Numbered from the stretch's first letter, positions 21,402 through 34,925 are shown. The stretch: 64,000 bases of DNA from Selaginella tamariscina (GCA_003024785.1 PUQB01000079.1:248001-312000), one strand, 5' to 3'. The notes: generated from the letters alone by a model not told the origin. Made by a program: numbers and translations.

Positions 21402-23722
21402 CAGTTGACCAGTCGCTCAGCTAGCTTCACCTGCAACTGTGTACATGAGTATACATATGTACACACGAATATATATCTAGAATATTGTTATACATGTATA
21501 TGGGTGTTTGTACCGTTAAAGACACATACGTACTCAGATGTGTCTATATATATATATAACCTGAGGGATGGAAAGATACGAGTTATTAACATGAGAAACA
21601 CGAATGCTCTGTTCTAAGATAGCCTTTAACCAAAGACACCATGTCCAAGTGAGCTTAAGGAAATGCCACCAGCCATACAATATATGCATTCCGCTCTGCA
21701 TCGTATAGCCTACATTTGCTTCCTCTCACGAAACACACAGGATTTCTTTCGTATGTTTTCGGTAACAGCCTTGAATCCGCCTCACTTACCTCCCTGCTGC
21801 TCATCTTCCCTCCTCCTTGGCTGCAATAGATTTCTTGAAATTGTGAGCTCCTGTTCTTGGGATTTTGAGGTTTCCCCACAAAAACCCATGTCTGAAATCT
21901 GGGATTCGAGGGACCCAACAACTGGATGAGGAATTGAGTTCATAGTATATGTTCTTCATCACTGTAAAACAAGTATATCCTGGATTACTCTAGGAATATC
22001 CGTTTACATTTAAATCTTTGAATTTTTTAAATTATAATTACAATGCTATTCATTAGGTAACACAGTTTACCGAAATCCAGACGTGACAGTGTACGTGTAT
22101 GTCCACTTAAATATTATACAATGGTTAAAATAAATTATAGAACTAAATTTTAAAATATAGGTTAAAATATATTTATAAATTGTTGTATAGTTAAATTTAA
22201 ATATTGACGTAAATTTAAAAATATGTAACTTTTAAAAGAAATACTTTAAACTATTTTATATTAATTAAAATGATGTTAATATACATATGCTAAATATATA
22301 TGGTTTAATTTAATATAAAATTTAAAATGACCAATTTTTTGAATGTTGACAGATGACCATGGGAGAAATATATAAACTCACATTGTTATATAAGATATTA
22401 GTGTTTTGCAACTTGTTTTGTTAAGTCAGATCCAACGCAATGGCCATAGTACACGTATGTCCATAAAAATAAGAGCTCCATACAACAATGCTAATATGTG
22501 TATGGCTATGTGGGTGTGCGAGAGTTAACGTGTTAATCAATAATATTCATACACTAAGTTTTAATAAAAAGAATGTATTGTGAAACTTGGATGCATTAGA
22601 ACTTGCAAAAGATTCAATAAGGTATTTATTTTAATTAATTAAATTAATTATCATATAGGCTCTATTAATGGTGTAATGTTTAGATAATTTATTCAGAAAG
22701 GTTAATTAATATTAAATTATTAAATTTTAATAAATTATTTATTCTACCAGCAATTTGGTTCCTTGTTAAACCATATGTTCATGAAGATCATGAACCTAAA
22801 GGCTTGGTTTAGAAGTATGTTTTCAACAAAATTCTAAAACTTATTTTCTTAACCACCCTTAACTTCAGAATTCATGTTGCTAAGGTAAGTTGACATTGTG
22901 TGGAGTGGTTTGGAGAAATACGAGTCTTAAAATAAAGAAAGTTCCATAAATGATTTAAGCTTCTTTCTGTGCGTGGAATAATTTCTTGTGCCTGGAAATA
23001 CAAGGTGAAAGACATACTACTAAACTACTAAAGGTCCGTTTATCCACTAGCTTTTCAACTTTTGTGTAGGACTGATCACATGCTAGAAAGTGCTAACTTA
23101 CTTAAACATGTTCAAAAGGATTTGATGAAACGTTTCTAGTAATTAAGAAAAATCGAGAGAGAACATATAAAATCTTTCAAAAAAGTTAATTTACCAATTG
23201 AGTACCATGTGCTTTAAGGAATCAAAATTTACTAGTAGCAATCTGACTATTATGACTACTGGCACCTAAGAAAGAGAAAGAAACAAATTTGTCAACCTCG
23301 GAGGTTTCTGTGTGAGCAGTGATCCAAAGGCTAAGATGGATCCTTATTTGCTATATAAATAAAGCCTTTTTTACAAGTCATGATACATCATGGGAGCATT
23401 CATATTCTTCTCACTGTTCTCCTCTCTATCATGCACATGGCTCATATTAGCATAGATATAGAAGTGCTTTCTTTGCCAATAGCTTGGTTGAAGAACATTC
23501 TACAGAAGCACAAATCTTTGGATCCACACTTGAGATGGCAAATGATTTCATGTTAGAGCATAATATTGTAAAAGGTGCTAAATTCTAACTCACTTCGCCT
23601 CTCTCCAAGCACGATAATAGCAAAATGTCCTCTCTTCTCCTTGCCTTAGAGGTTTGCACAATGGAGTCCCATGGAATTCATTGTGCTTTTTCACTCAATG
23701 ATATCATGGACTACGTAGAAAA
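21402..23722. other. AT-rich intergenic DNA, no recognised gene
   Basis: Short frames on both strands around 21655-21929 overlap each other and match no family I know. 21930-23600 is AT-rich with frequent stops. I see no exon, RNA gene or structured repeat here. The segment ends at the TGTTGAAA start of the next LTR. Confidence 0.5.
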
Positions 23723-23960
23723 TGTTGAAAATCAGGTAGTTAAAATTACACAATCAGATTTCAATAATGAAAGAACATGGAGCTTAAGAGTTGGGATAGT
23801 CCAAACCAGCGAATTTTGGTGGTAGCAATTTACTACCTACAGTGTTTTGTAGTCATTTTTTACTACAGTATATGGAGTAAAAAATGACTACAAAACACTG
23901 TAGGTAGTGAATTGTTGCCACAAAAAAAAATTTGGACTCCAAACTAGTGTATATAACATT
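23723..23960 (+). repeat. 5' LTR remnant of copia 2, carrying a MITE
   Basis: Matches the start of the 3' LTR (27391-27516) through GATTACACAATCA, GAAAGAACATGGAGC and AGTCCAAA, is interrupted by a 130 bp inverted-repeat insertion, then resumes ACTAGTGTATATAACATTC. Similarity is lost after about 23960, so the rest of the LTR and the primer binding site are missing or unrecognisable. Confidence 0.85.
23806..23935. mobile_element. 130 bp MITE, hAT-like, inserted in an LTR
   Basis: Nearly a perfect palindrome: two arms of about 60 bp, each containing CACTACC/TTACTACC, TACAGTGTTTTGTAGTC and ATTTTTTACT, around a spacer of about 12 bases. The ends are CCA...TGG. It is flanked by AGTCCAAA (23798-23805) and ACTCCAAA (23936-23943), an 8 bp target duplication with one mismatch. 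The 3' LTR at about 27475 keeps the uninterrupted site AGTCCAAACTAG, which proves the insertion. An 8 bp duplication points to the hAT superfamily. It has no coding capacity. Confidence 0.88.
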
Positions 23961-26900
23961 CAAGGAGGAAGTTCCTGTCAACTAATGTGGGAGCGTAACA
24001 ACCATGTAGAGAATAACAACCTTGACACTAAGAGAAGGAAAGGCAATTAGAATCCTTCACTCCAGGTTAGTCGAATCAATATGCTTAGAGGTAAGAACAA
24101 TGAGTGTGTAAGAAATATGCTGGTATTTGATGGAGTGCTTCGAAAATCTGTCCACCACAAAAATGAATGTGATAGAGTCCCAGATCAATAATGCCCGATC
24201 CCTGCAGGTGACGACTTTGACAAACTCGTTCACACACTCCAAGAAAACTTCAACCATTTTGGAGGAATGACTCATTTCTACACTAGTCAAGAAAGTGCTT
24301 GCTCTATGCAACTATTTCTCTGACCCAGTGTTCAGACCATCACCATTTTAAAGAGCCATGACATTCTTCGTTTAACTCACCATCAAAGGCTCCTCCAAAG
24401 GAGCTCCAAGAACAATTCCTCTATTCTTTCAATTGCAGTCACTAGTGAATTAACAACCATTGAAGCCCAATTGCCGCTTGTGGATGAGGATGCTCAAGAG
24501 AAAGGAGATGAGGATGTTCTGGCTACAATGACAAACAACCAAGAAATACCAGCACGAAGGGCCACCCTTTGTAAATGTTCAACGCGGCGTCTTTGCCAAG
24601 AGAGGCCGAGGAGGAGACCCAGTGTTTGCATGCGGACAACCCAGGCACTACAAAAACAATTACCTTGTGGTCAAGTGGTTTGAGTAGTTCAGCATCAGCT
24701 CAAGTGCTAGCACCAACTTAGCTGAAACAGAAGAAGGAGAACATGCGGAAGAAGGAGTAAGCAGGAACTTGAAAAGATTAGCTGTCAAACTGACCTTGGA
24801 TTTAGGATGTGAGAAACACCTAATGAAGAATCAAAAACACTTATAGTGGGTTCTCCTGGCAACTAGGAACATGGTGAGAATGGACAAAGCTTGACGCGCT
24901 TGGAAAAGGAGATGCCAAGATACCTGTAGGAAAGGGAAAATTGCTAAAATTAGAGGATGCTTGGCTTATTCCCTGGATAGTAAAAACAATAGCTAAACTA
25001 GCAGATCATGGGCTAGATGTTACGTTCTCCAAAAATCAATGCAAACTCCAATTTGAAGGACAAATTGTCCTACATGTTCCTAGATGCGACGACTTGTATG
25101 AGCTAGAAATCACCAAGGCTAGGCAAGCCAACTATTCACATGCCAACTACCTTTGTTGACACCTAGCATTGGCATGAGCATTTAGGTCACACTAATGTTC
25201 CATTGATCAAGTGCATTCACCACCAGCAACTGGTTGACGGCCTCAAGCTGAAAGCAATGGACCATGAGGTATATCACGACTACATGCTCGAAAAACAAAC
25301 TAGGTGGAGCTACCGGTCATCATTATCGACAACCTTAGCCCCATTGGAAATCATCCATACAGATGTGTGCAGGCCAATGCGGACAGCCAGCCCCATAGGA
25401 AGAACCTACATGATGACTCTGATCAATGACTACATCAAACACTATGAAGTTTACTTCCTATGCCACAAGTCCGAAGTCCCACAAGTGCTCCAACACTACA
25501 TCAGTTACACAGAAACAACCACGGGAAGGAAGGTAAAAACATTATATTCTAATTTTGGCAATGAATACATAGGGAGGGAGGTGGAGACGTTTCTCACAAA
25601 ACGTGGGTTCACTCACAAGAGGATATGCCCCTACACTCCTCAACAAAACAGAGTGCTGAGAGAAAGAACAAAACTATACTGAACACCACGCATTACTTCC
25701 TGGAGTCATCAAGTATTCCTAGGACCTTTTGGACAGAAGTTGCCAAAGCTACAGTTCATGTACAAAACCTCCTAGAGCACTCAACACACCCAGGAAAAAT
25801 TCCTACAGAGATGTGGATTGGCTAGCATCAGGACGTGAGTCGTCTATGCCATTTTGGTGCCTTAGCATTTGTATCCACCTTCAGTAAAAATCTCAGGAAG
25901 CTCTGGCCCCATAGATGTTTCTCATTGGCTATGAACAAGGGCCAAAAGGTTACTGCCTTCTCAACCCAACCAACATGAAGGTGACTGTGAGCAGCGATGT
26001 GATCTTTGATGAGACCAAGCTATATAAATATCGACAGTAACAAACATCCACACTGACTACTTTGCTTTGGGAACCAGAAAATTGGATGTGGTCGAACAAA
26101 GAGGAAGATGACACTCAAGCAATGGAAATCCCTTCTCCTATGTCTGACCCTGCAAATGAGCCAACTTTTTCAAATGACAAACACCACTCAGCAGTAAAAC
26201 ACCACCTCCAGGACTTCAAGAGCATGTGGCAACCAACTCTCAACAAATGTCTAACAATGGGAACTCTTTGTCTGGCACTCTAAGCAGATACCTCAAGAGG
26301 TCCAGTGTCTCATCCAAAACTGCCTTTTAATCCAAATGGTCTCAAAATGAATCCGCAAGGTCATCCAACACAGCCATCCAAATTGAAACAAGTGTGTCAC
26401 ATCGAGGCAAAAACAAATCCAACTTTCTTTCAACAGACCATGCATGGAAACGAAGCAAGCTTGTGGCAGAAGGAGATGTAGGAGGGAGCTACAATCACAC
26501 AAAGAGAATGATACATTTCATCTTGTCCCTCATCAATCAACCCAAGAAGTTATTGGAGGAAAGTGGGTTTACAAATGTGTCTTCAACTCGGATGAAAAGT
26601 CGATACGTTATAAAGCCAGGTACATAGCAAAAGGCTTTGCACAAGTATCGAGAGTTCACTTCATGGAGACTTTCTCCTTGATCATCAAGGCGACACATTT
26701 TCGAGCACTCCTCACATTCGCTGCACAGTTCAACCTCAAAGCGCACCACCTAGACGTAAAGGTGGTAATTAGTTGATTAGTGGGGCTTGAGGAAATTAGT
26801 TGATACAATTGCCAATCGACCATTCAACATTGGATAGCTACCAAGCGTGTCTTATGCTATCTATGTGGAACCATCTCCTTCGGTCTCACCTACCAGCAAA

Positions 26901-27366
26901 GCTCAACTTCATCCATGAAACTACAAGCTTACAATGATGCAGATTGGGTAGGAGATCCTGACTCACAACTCTCAACTACATGCATGTGTTGTTTGCTCAA
27001 CAGAGCAAGTGTGTCATGGGGAAGCAAACACCAAGTGACATTCGCACTCTCCAATGTAGAAGCCAAATACATTGCTACAAGCTCTTGCACAAGGAAAGTC
27101 ATTTGGTTACACTGCATGCTTTCGAAACTCAAACAAGAACAAATTCAACCAACACAACTTTTTGTGACAACCAAAGTACGATCAAGATGACCAAGAATCC
27201 AATGTTCCACGCTCGTATGAAGCACATTGAGATTCAACACCACTTCATATGTGAGAAGGTCAAGGATGGCAAGATATTTTTGGAGTATGTTCTTACGATC
27301 AAACAATTAGTTAACATATTCAACAAAGCATTGGGAGAGAAGCTGTTTTTCAAGCTCAAACACTAA
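23961..27366 (+). pseudogene. Degenerate copia 2 gag-pol region
   Basis: Recognisable pieces: a gag tail with knuckle remnant VFACGQPRHYKNNY (about 24625-24665); a protease motif decayed to DLGCEKHLM (about 24798-24825); integrase with PLEIIHTDVC, LYSNFGNEYIGRE (second catalytic aspartate replaced by asparagine) and YTPQQNRVLRERT (25340-25680); LLNPTNMKVTVSSDVIFDE at the integrase end (about 25960-26010); reverse transcriptase start KWVYKCVFNSDEKS to HHLDVKVVIS (26560-26775); RNase H NDADWVGDPDSQLSTT to the FVTTKVRS region and CDNQSTIKMTKNPMF (26930-27210). The reverse-transcriptase core with YVDD is deleted between about 26775 and 26815. Confidence 0.85.
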
Positions 27367-27390
27367 CACAAAGTCCTTGCTTAAGGGGAG

Positions 27391-27590
27391 TGTTGAAATA
27401 TCAGGTATTTGAGATTACACAATCAAATTCCAATCATGAAAGGATGTGGAGCTCAAGAGCCATAATACTTGAGAATAGTCCAAACTAGTGTATATAAACA
27501 TTCGTTTTGAATATGAAAGCAATGAAGTTGCCAATTACTCCATCACAACTTCTTGGTTTTCTTTTGTTTTTTCTGAAAACACATAGTAAC
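27391..27590 (+). repeat. 3' LTR of copia 2 (right edge uncertain)
   Basis: Starts TGTTGAAATATCAGG after the purine tract and aligns to the 5' LTR remnant to about 27512. Downstream bases up to the AACACATAG region near 27590 could complete the LTR, but no second copy exists to prove it. Confidence 0.75.
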
Positions 27591-29330
27591 AGATCAAAAG
27601 AGGAAAGTGGTTGTTGACGCCCCAACTTTCAATGCCCCCACTCTACGTGAATGCTTCTTTGGATTAAAATACTAACTTACTAAGTTCACATTTGTCAGGT
27701 CAAAAATGTCACCAAACTTGAGGAAAAGCAGCAAGAGGCTGTTGTTTGTTGTCATGCTTTAGCGTTTCTTTTTCAATTATTAGCATGCCACCATATTAAA
27801 AACTTTTCTATTCTTTAGGTGTAGGCGAAAGACTTGGGAACATGATGTTTAGTTGCCATGGAGATACAACTGTTTGGCCAATAGATTGGTGCTACATTTG
27901 TGGCACTTGAAATTCCTTAGGGCACTTTGGACATTTGCCATTTAAAAAATGAAAACACGCTTTTCTTTGTGTAATGCCAACTTGCAAGCCTACTAAGCTC
28001 TATATATATTATGCAATGCTCAACCATGGCTTGTAAGCTATGTATTCATCATCAATAATATTAATAAGCTGACTTCTATTTATAAATTATGAAACAAAGT
28101 CTCATTCTCTTCCTTGGATGTGTGATTGTGAATGCTGAGGATTACAGCTATGGTAATGATGTTGCTATTGCTTGTACATGAATATTGAGTTTCACACCGC
28201 CAAGTCCAATCCACAAACTAAGTTTGATCTTCAAAACATCTCTTTGCATAAACCATTGACTACCAGCATTAATTTTTTGGTTATGGATGAATGGAGGGGA
28301 TCAATTTCTTTTTAATGGGAAAACTAAATTTTATTTGAAAGTTTTAGCTAATTTAACTTTCCTTGCATCTATGGGCAGCTTCGTTTGCATATAGAATGTT
28401 GACATGCTATTTAACCGACTCGAGTACGGTACAAATTGAACGACTGTAAGACTTTGAGTATAGCCAGAGTGTCTCATCTTTATTATTTCAAGTTGTACAA
28501 CAAGCGTAAGAGTTTCTAAAATGCGATAAATTATAATATTGTTGCTACAACAATTTAGGTGACATGAAAATTCTTTTTTGAACTATGTGCAAAAAGAATG
28601 TCACATCACATTAGATAAGGAGTTTTGTGTAGAGAGTGAAGCTATGGCTTCAAGGTTTGATTGCTCTTACTTTTATGTTACATTCCAAAGTGGTAAGCCA
28701 TAGACTTATTTTCTCACATTAAGCCACATAAGTACTTTGTAATTGCCGTTTTGTAAACTTGGAGTAGGAAGTGTTAAAAAGAAAAAATTACTACCAAATT
28801 ATTACTATAGCTAGATCTTCGTATGTATTTCATAGTCTAAGATTGTTTGCATATAAAATAATTAAAAACTTAACATTGAATTGTTGTGCAAGGTGGACTT
28901 TGTTCATACATGTTGCAGTTAGTGTTTCTAAGTGTTCAAGAATCATCAAAATATACTTCTTGTTTGCTTGCTCTTTTAATAAAAATATGCTTGGAGCATA
29001 GAAGTGTGTGAGGTTTCATTGGCTTGTCCCTAAGAAATTGACATGTTAAAGTGCATGGAATCTCTAAGTAAGACTAACTTCAGAAAAACTTTGCAATAAA
29101 CAATCCACAAAGAACGATAAAAAAAATTCATATAGAATTCAAAGCAAAACATGAATCAGACAAGCTTATCTCTATTCTTATAAACTTATATATGTTCTAG
29201 GATAAAGACCTCTCTACATGATCTCTTGCCTTAGGGATTTTATCAAGATGTTAGTAGTAGCAACAAGAAGAAAGAAGCAAAATTAAGCTTATCCATAACA
29301 TTATTGTCAAATCTTTGAACTGATGATATC
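27591..29330. other. AT-rich intergenic DNA, no recognised gene
   Basis: Frequent stops in all frames and no conserved motif. A frame at 28771-29001 is rich in Leu/Ile/Phe but matches nothing known. No RNA gene or repeat structure of note. Confidence 0.5.
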
Positions 29331-29885
29331 GCAACAACCTGAAATTTTTGGTATGCTGAAATACCCAATCAGAATGTGGTGTCATTTAATGCGTTAGTGG
29401 GGATATATGCCTAGAATGGGCATCTCAACCATGCAATGGGGATGTTTGAAGGATGCCATAGAGGAACATATTGTCATGGAACCATGTTATAAGTCTGTTT
29501 TCTTAGGCTAGTGCAAGTGTGAAACAAGAGGAGATTTACTACAAGATGAACTCCCAAGGTTTATCTCCAAATACTGTGACTTTTACTTTGATACTTAGCA
29601 GATATAATCATGCTGGGAATGTAAGGTCGGGTATCATGTGTTTTAAATGATCATAGCCTTTTACCGAGTATTGAACATTACTGCTACATAATCGACATGT
29701 TTGCACAGGTTGATCATGGCCGAGGGAGTGATGGAGAGTATGCCTTTCGAAGTAGAGGGCAGTGCGTGGTTGACACTTCTATCTGCTTCCAAGGTGCATG
29801 TGAGTTTGATAGTTGCAAAAAGACTATGTGAGATTGATGAGATGAAAGTTGTTGTTTACATACTCGCTATGAATATGTATTAAGA
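29330..29885 (+). pseudogene. PPR (pentatricopeptide repeat) protein relic
   Basis: PPR proteins bind organellar RNA and guide editing or processing. Pieces in PLS-type order are readable across three frames: NQNVVSFNALVGIYAQ-like wording near 29370-29420; EIYYKMNSQGLSPNTVTFTLIL (about 29540-29600), which is a classic L/S repeat; and the end-domain wording MESMPFEVEGSAWLTLLSASKVH then AKRLCEIDEMKVVVYILAMNMY (29730-29880), matching the E domain pattern (MPFEPD..W.TLL.AC..H ... LAMNMY). Stops and shifts break it throughout, and the DYW region is absent. It is an old decayed copy rather than a consensus error. Confidence 0.68.
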
Positions 29886-31792
29886 GGAATCAAGTTTAAA
29901 CCCAACAAACAACCTAAGGTAACCTTGCATTATTATTATTTTTGATTACTTATTAAAACCTTTTAAATATTGTAGGGAAATATCAGTTTAAAACAATATG
30001 ACACATGTGTTGGGAGTTGTGTGGAGCAAGTTGTTAGGAGTTGCAAAAAATTTCCACATACATGGGATGTCACAATCCTAACCATGGAGGTTGTAACAAG
30101 ATAAATTTATATTCCACATGTTTCCAAATGGTGCAACATGCAAGGACATTATGGCTAGCATGTGTTATCTTTACATTGCAATATACGTTTGTATGTCCCT
30201 CGTCATCTTCATTGGGGAGGAATTTACAATTTAGATGTAGCTTAGTTACTTGGTATAATTCAACTTATTATTCAAGTGAAGTTTAAGAAACTTTATTGTG
30301 AGCTTTTCTCAAAGGACATTATAAATGTTGTGATATATATCTTCTTGAAGTGGATCTTATGAAGTGAGGTCATACTCAGTATGCCCCACACATATATGCA
30401 CCTAAAACAATTGTCCAATGACCTTGAAGGTTGGTACTAAAGATAAAGTTGTCATTATTACATTATAGACCCTTCGAACCTAGTATAACATGCTCTCAAC
30501 TTTACCAAATTAATATGTTGTGTATATTTCAAACCAAATTAAACTTGTTACTAATGAAAAAATGCAAAAGAACTTGAATTTGAGCCTATCCTTGTTACAA
30601 AAGGTTTGTACTTATGTTATTAATCTGAATGTGAAAGATAATTCATTATGATATGTAACATGTATTATATTTTGTTAATTATAATAAGAGTAAAGATTGT
30701 GATAATTAAGGGATCTTAACTCAAAAGGGTAAGACAATTGTTATGTCTGATAATGAAGAGTCTAATAATACTATGAAGAAGAGTAGTGTGAATTTATAGG
30801 GTTTTAAAATTTGTGCCTTAGATTAAAGGTAGTTGAAATTGAACATGATACTCTAGAATTAGAACTCATTTGTTTTAAAGAAAAGAGGTTAGTGAGGGGA
30901 TAATGTATTAGGAAAATGGAGTGACTTCTTCTATAGTATGTTTAACCAATGTTACTTAAGAGTACTTAAAGAGTTTGAATCTTTTCATGGTGTTTTTCAC
31001 AAAAGATGAAAAATGTGTTCTTATTCACTATTTTGAGAAGGCTCTAAATGTAACTTCTGTATGGATTAGGACTAACCTATGATAAAGCTCAATTAGTATA
31101 ATATTGTAAATGATAAACCACCATTTTTTGGAGTGGATAATTTAATCTCAACTTTTACTATATATTTCATATATATATATATATATTACATGATCAATCT
31201 TAGTAATAGCTTAATTAATATTTGAAGGATACTATAAATAAATTTAAAAAATTATAACATAAATATGTATAAAAACACATGTATACATAATAAAAGCATA
31301 AGATGTATACAATATCAAGTTGTATTATAAAGAACTACATTGTGTTTATGGATCTTTATGTCTCATCACTCCCACTCTTCTCTGCCTTGATAATAAACTC
31401 ATCATTTATGTTGACATCACTCTTTCCAAAACCTGCCATAGCCTGTGTGTCCATGCTTGTGCTAATGATATGTATTACACCATGTGTGTGAGGATAAAGC
31501 ATACATTTTGCTTGGGTGAGGTCATCCTTTTATAAAGCGTCTCCTAAAAATGATGAACCACAAAAGAATTGCAAGGCATAAAGAGAAGCTGTGTGTGAGA
31601 GAGAGAAGACATTAAACATGCATTTATAAGTGTATATATGTGATATGTATGAATATATACATATGACAACAACTTATTTACATTACGAGGAAGGGTGCCC
31701 TCTCTCTCTATATATATAGTGAGAGTGATCACATTCAACTACTATTACAGGAAAGTTCAAATACGTGCTCATTCTTGTGAAGGAATATATTT

Positions 31793-31837
<45 letters not shown>

Positions 31838-33095
31838 TATATCGTTTCAGGTTGTGAGGGGAACAAAGGACTTCCTTTCCATGTGAATATTCTGAAAGCT
31901 TTAGAAAAACAAATTACTCCCACAAGTGTATAACCGTTATTTGATTATATGTATCACATGTGTGTGTGTGTGTGTGTGTGTGAGTGCAAAACATATATTA
32001 CTTATAATGAAACAAGCACAAATGTGTGTGTGAGAGAGGAGACACGTACATGATTTTTACATGCTCAGGGGATGGATTGGAGCTATTTGTTGCGGAACAA
32101 GCTCTTTCAAGTTATATTCATTGTTCTTCCTCTGTTTCTTCGGACTGTGTGGTGGAAGAGAATGGCAAAAGCAAGAGGGCTAGAGAATACAGAGTAATGG
32201 AAATATAACTCAGAATCCATGTCATGAAAAATAAGTATTGGTATATATTATATAGAACCCTAATTAGGCTAATTACCGTTCAAATTCAAAATCTGACATT
32301 AACGGTATTATAATCTAACTAGGGCTGACAAGGCAGGATTATTTGTAGATTGGAGACGTATAATGTAATATAAATATGAATGTAGTTGCATGTCTAGAAC
32401 TATACATATATACACAGATTTAAATTAATTAGGTTCCTGTGCGTGCGTGCGTGTGCGTAGATAAGATAGTACAATATTTGCCGTATCTCATTACGTACAC
32501 ATTTCATTGGCACAACTCGAAATGTATATATACACACGTAGGTACATATATGGACACGCACATATATTTATGTTGATATGTTCCTTCAGTATACGAGTAC
32601 GAGCAGTCTAGGCTATAAGACATACATATATACATAGTATTGATATGCAAAGTATGCATAAAATTTGTGATTAGTGTAGAGTTTTGAAAATTTAAAATTT
32701 ATAAATTGGTTTATTTATGTTTACACATAAATACACATTAAAACTCAGTTAGGAATTTAAGAATTGGGAGTATTTTGTTGATGCTTCTATAAATAAATAT
32801 AATTAATAGTGTATATAAGTTCAATAACATGTATAATATATTTATTTATTTATAATTTACCTAGTATAAATCATGTTTTTTATTGTCAAGAAAGAACATA
32901 CAGTAAACTTAAGTTTTGGTTTTAATATTTTAAATAGTTCTAAGTATATTCCCTTCATGTGTTATCCAGTGGCAGCCACAAGAACACATTTGTAGAAGCG
33001 ATGAACAGCACAGTAGGATCTCCACTTGGCTCATAGAAGGTGCAGCAGCTGAGAATGTAGATTTCCGGCAGCCTTCACATTCTCCAGGTTGAATT
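29886..33095. other. AT-rich intergenic DNA with simple repeats
   Basis: No recognised gene. Simple repeats: TA near 31165-31187, (TA)n at about 31794-31833, TG near 31963-31981. 32400-32640 is rich in TGCG/TATA alternating words. The 30040-30300 stretch has some longer frames but no family match. Confidence 0.5.
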
Positions 33096-33099
33096 CTTC

Positions 33100-33294
33100 G
33101 TGTTCTCCACCAGTTTGTAGCTACATCCCTGTCTTTGCCGCGGCTATGGCGGCACAGAATCGAAGCCATCGCCGCAGCGGCATCCGCAGCAGTCGCAGAT
33201 GAGGAGGAAAAAGTGCCCAGACCGAGACACCTGCTCCTGTGAAGCCCAAGAAGGGCAAAGCTGCATTGCCCAACAAAAGCGACAGAGTGAGTAG

Positions 33295-33355
<61 letters not shown>

Positions 33356-33807
33356 GTGGCATATATATGAAGACGAGAGGTAAGTGTATGTATTTTGTTG
33401 TTCAGAGGAGGTCCAAGAGATTTCTGGAGCTGCAGGAACTGCGTGAGAAGAGGAAGGATATGAATCCACAGCAGCGATAAGGTTAATGAAACAGACTTCT
33501 TCTTCTAAGTTTGTTGAGACTGCTGAAGTTCATTGCCGGCTTAATATTGATCCCAATACAGTGATCAACAGCTTCGTGCCACTGTAAGTTACACACACAC
33601 ATGTATACACACCACAATGGTGTAGAGTATGCAGAGTTACATGTCTGTATGTTCTTCTTGTGTGAAATAAACACACACTCTCACTCACACACGCTGTTTC
33701 TCTTGTACTTAGTTGTGTATACGCCAATGCAGGTCTCCTTGCCGAAGGGAACTGGAAATGTAGTTCGTATAGCAGTTCTTACGCAAGGTGAGTTTTAGTA
33801 CTTACGC

Positions 33808-33841
<34 letters not shown>

Positions 33842-34382
33842 ACACACACACACACACACGTTTTTATTAACTATAACTGCTGGTTTTAAAGGAGAGAAGC
33901 AAGGTGAGGCCAAGAAGGCTGGAGCAGATGTTTTGGAGGGGAAGAATTTGATTGAGCAAAATTGCTGGTGGTTTCATGGAGTTTGATAAACTGCTTGCAA
34001 CTCCAGATATGATGCCCAGGTATGTATACATATACACATTGATATACATGTACAATGTGTAAACTTATATTGACCTGCTTTGATATTCAGGTTGCAAAGC
34101 TTGGTAGATTATTAGGACCTCGGGGTCTGATGCCAAATCCGAAGGCGGGCACAGTTACAACTGATCTTCCAACAGTATGTATCAACGTCAATTATACATG
34201 TTGCCGCGTGCGTGCCAAGATGTAAATAGTGTTTGACCATTGGTTGATTGATACCAGGCAATAGGAGAGTTAAAGGAGGGAAGTGGAATACAGGGTAGAC
34301 AAGACAGGAATAGTTCACATTCCATTTGGAAAGATGGATTTTACTGATGAAGATCTTCTATTGAATCTTCTAGCAGTTGTGG

Positions 34383-34421
<39 letters not shown>

Positions 34422-34601
34422 CGAGAGAGAGAGAGAGAGAGAGATATCCTAACTAACTTGAGATTTATGAATTCTGTGGAGGTGAACAGGCCAAAAGGAG
34501 CCAAGGGTGTATATTGGAAGACCATCTACATATGCTCTACAATGGGGCCGTCTATTCGGGTTAATAGTAGTCAGTTGCGTGACTTCAAAGTACCTCAATA
34601 G
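33100..34601 (+). CDS. PRPL1: Chloroplast ribosomal protein uL1c, nuclear gene (frameshifted)
   Basis: uL1c is part of the L1 stalk of the plastid 50S subunit, imported by a transit peptide. Seven exons fit: to 33286 (basic transit region, ADEEEKV, then [15 protein letters not shown]); 33406-33583 ([40 protein letters not shown]); 33733-33787 ([18 protein letters not shown]); 33892-34019 ([31 protein letters not shown]); 34091-34174 ([20 protein letters not shown]); 34258-34381 ([20 protein letters not shown]); about 34463-34601 ([20 protein letters not shown] to a stop at 34599). Splice borders are GT-AG. About five one-base shifts occur (near 33220, 33458, 33553, 33957, 34277), several in short A runs. 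The start codon of the transit peptide could not be fixed. Retained introns exclude a retrocopy. Confidence 0.9.
33295..33351. repeat. (GT)n(GA)n microsatellite at the start of uL1c intron 1
   Basis: About 12 GT units followed by about 16 GA units, starting 8 bases after the 5' splice site (GTGAGT at 33287). Confidence 0.97.
34387..34444. repeat. (TA)n(GA)n microsatellite at the start of uL1c intron 6
   Basis: About 17 TA units then GA units, beginning about 5 bases after the GTAACT donor at 34382. Compound CT/CA runs also occupy intron 3 (about 33810-33860). Confidence 0.97.
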
Positions 34602-34925
34602 GAGATTTTGTATACATGCTTTTGGTTTTCTTGTTATATGCTGCTTTCGCATACACTTTGACTATAATGTGAAGTTAAGTTTTCTACATGTGTGTATGTT
34701 CTCTCTCTCCACACACACCACACACACACATTTGTATTTCAAGTACATAGGCTACAGTGTTAGAATAATACAAGACCTACACACATGTACACGTTATGGT
34801 AGGTGTTTAACTTATAGATAATTTGGAAATTATATAATACTAAACGATCAGTTTAATAATTTTCCTTATTAACTATAACGATTTACGTTTGTGTTACACA
34901 TACACGGAGTTAAACACTATACTTC

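Larger units (their letters stand above)
23723..27590 (+). mobile_element. Old, degenerate Ty1/copia element (copia 2)
   Basis: LTR-like repeats begin TGTTGAAAATCAGGTA (23723) and TGTTGAAATATCAGGTA (27391), the latter after a purine tract TTAAGGGGAG. Between them are heavily mutated gag, protease, integrase, reverse transcriptase and RNase H pieces in copia order. Many substitutions, stops and a large reverse-transcriptase deletion show it is much older than the two elements upstream. The outer boundary of the 3' LTR is uncertain (about 27590) because the 5' LTR copy is truncated after about 240 bases. Confidence 0.85.

Noticed and set aside
32930-33469. 179-residue minus-strand frame with His-Thr and Ser-Leu runs
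   Set aside because: It is the antisense of the uL1c first exon region plus translation of the GT/GA microsatellite.
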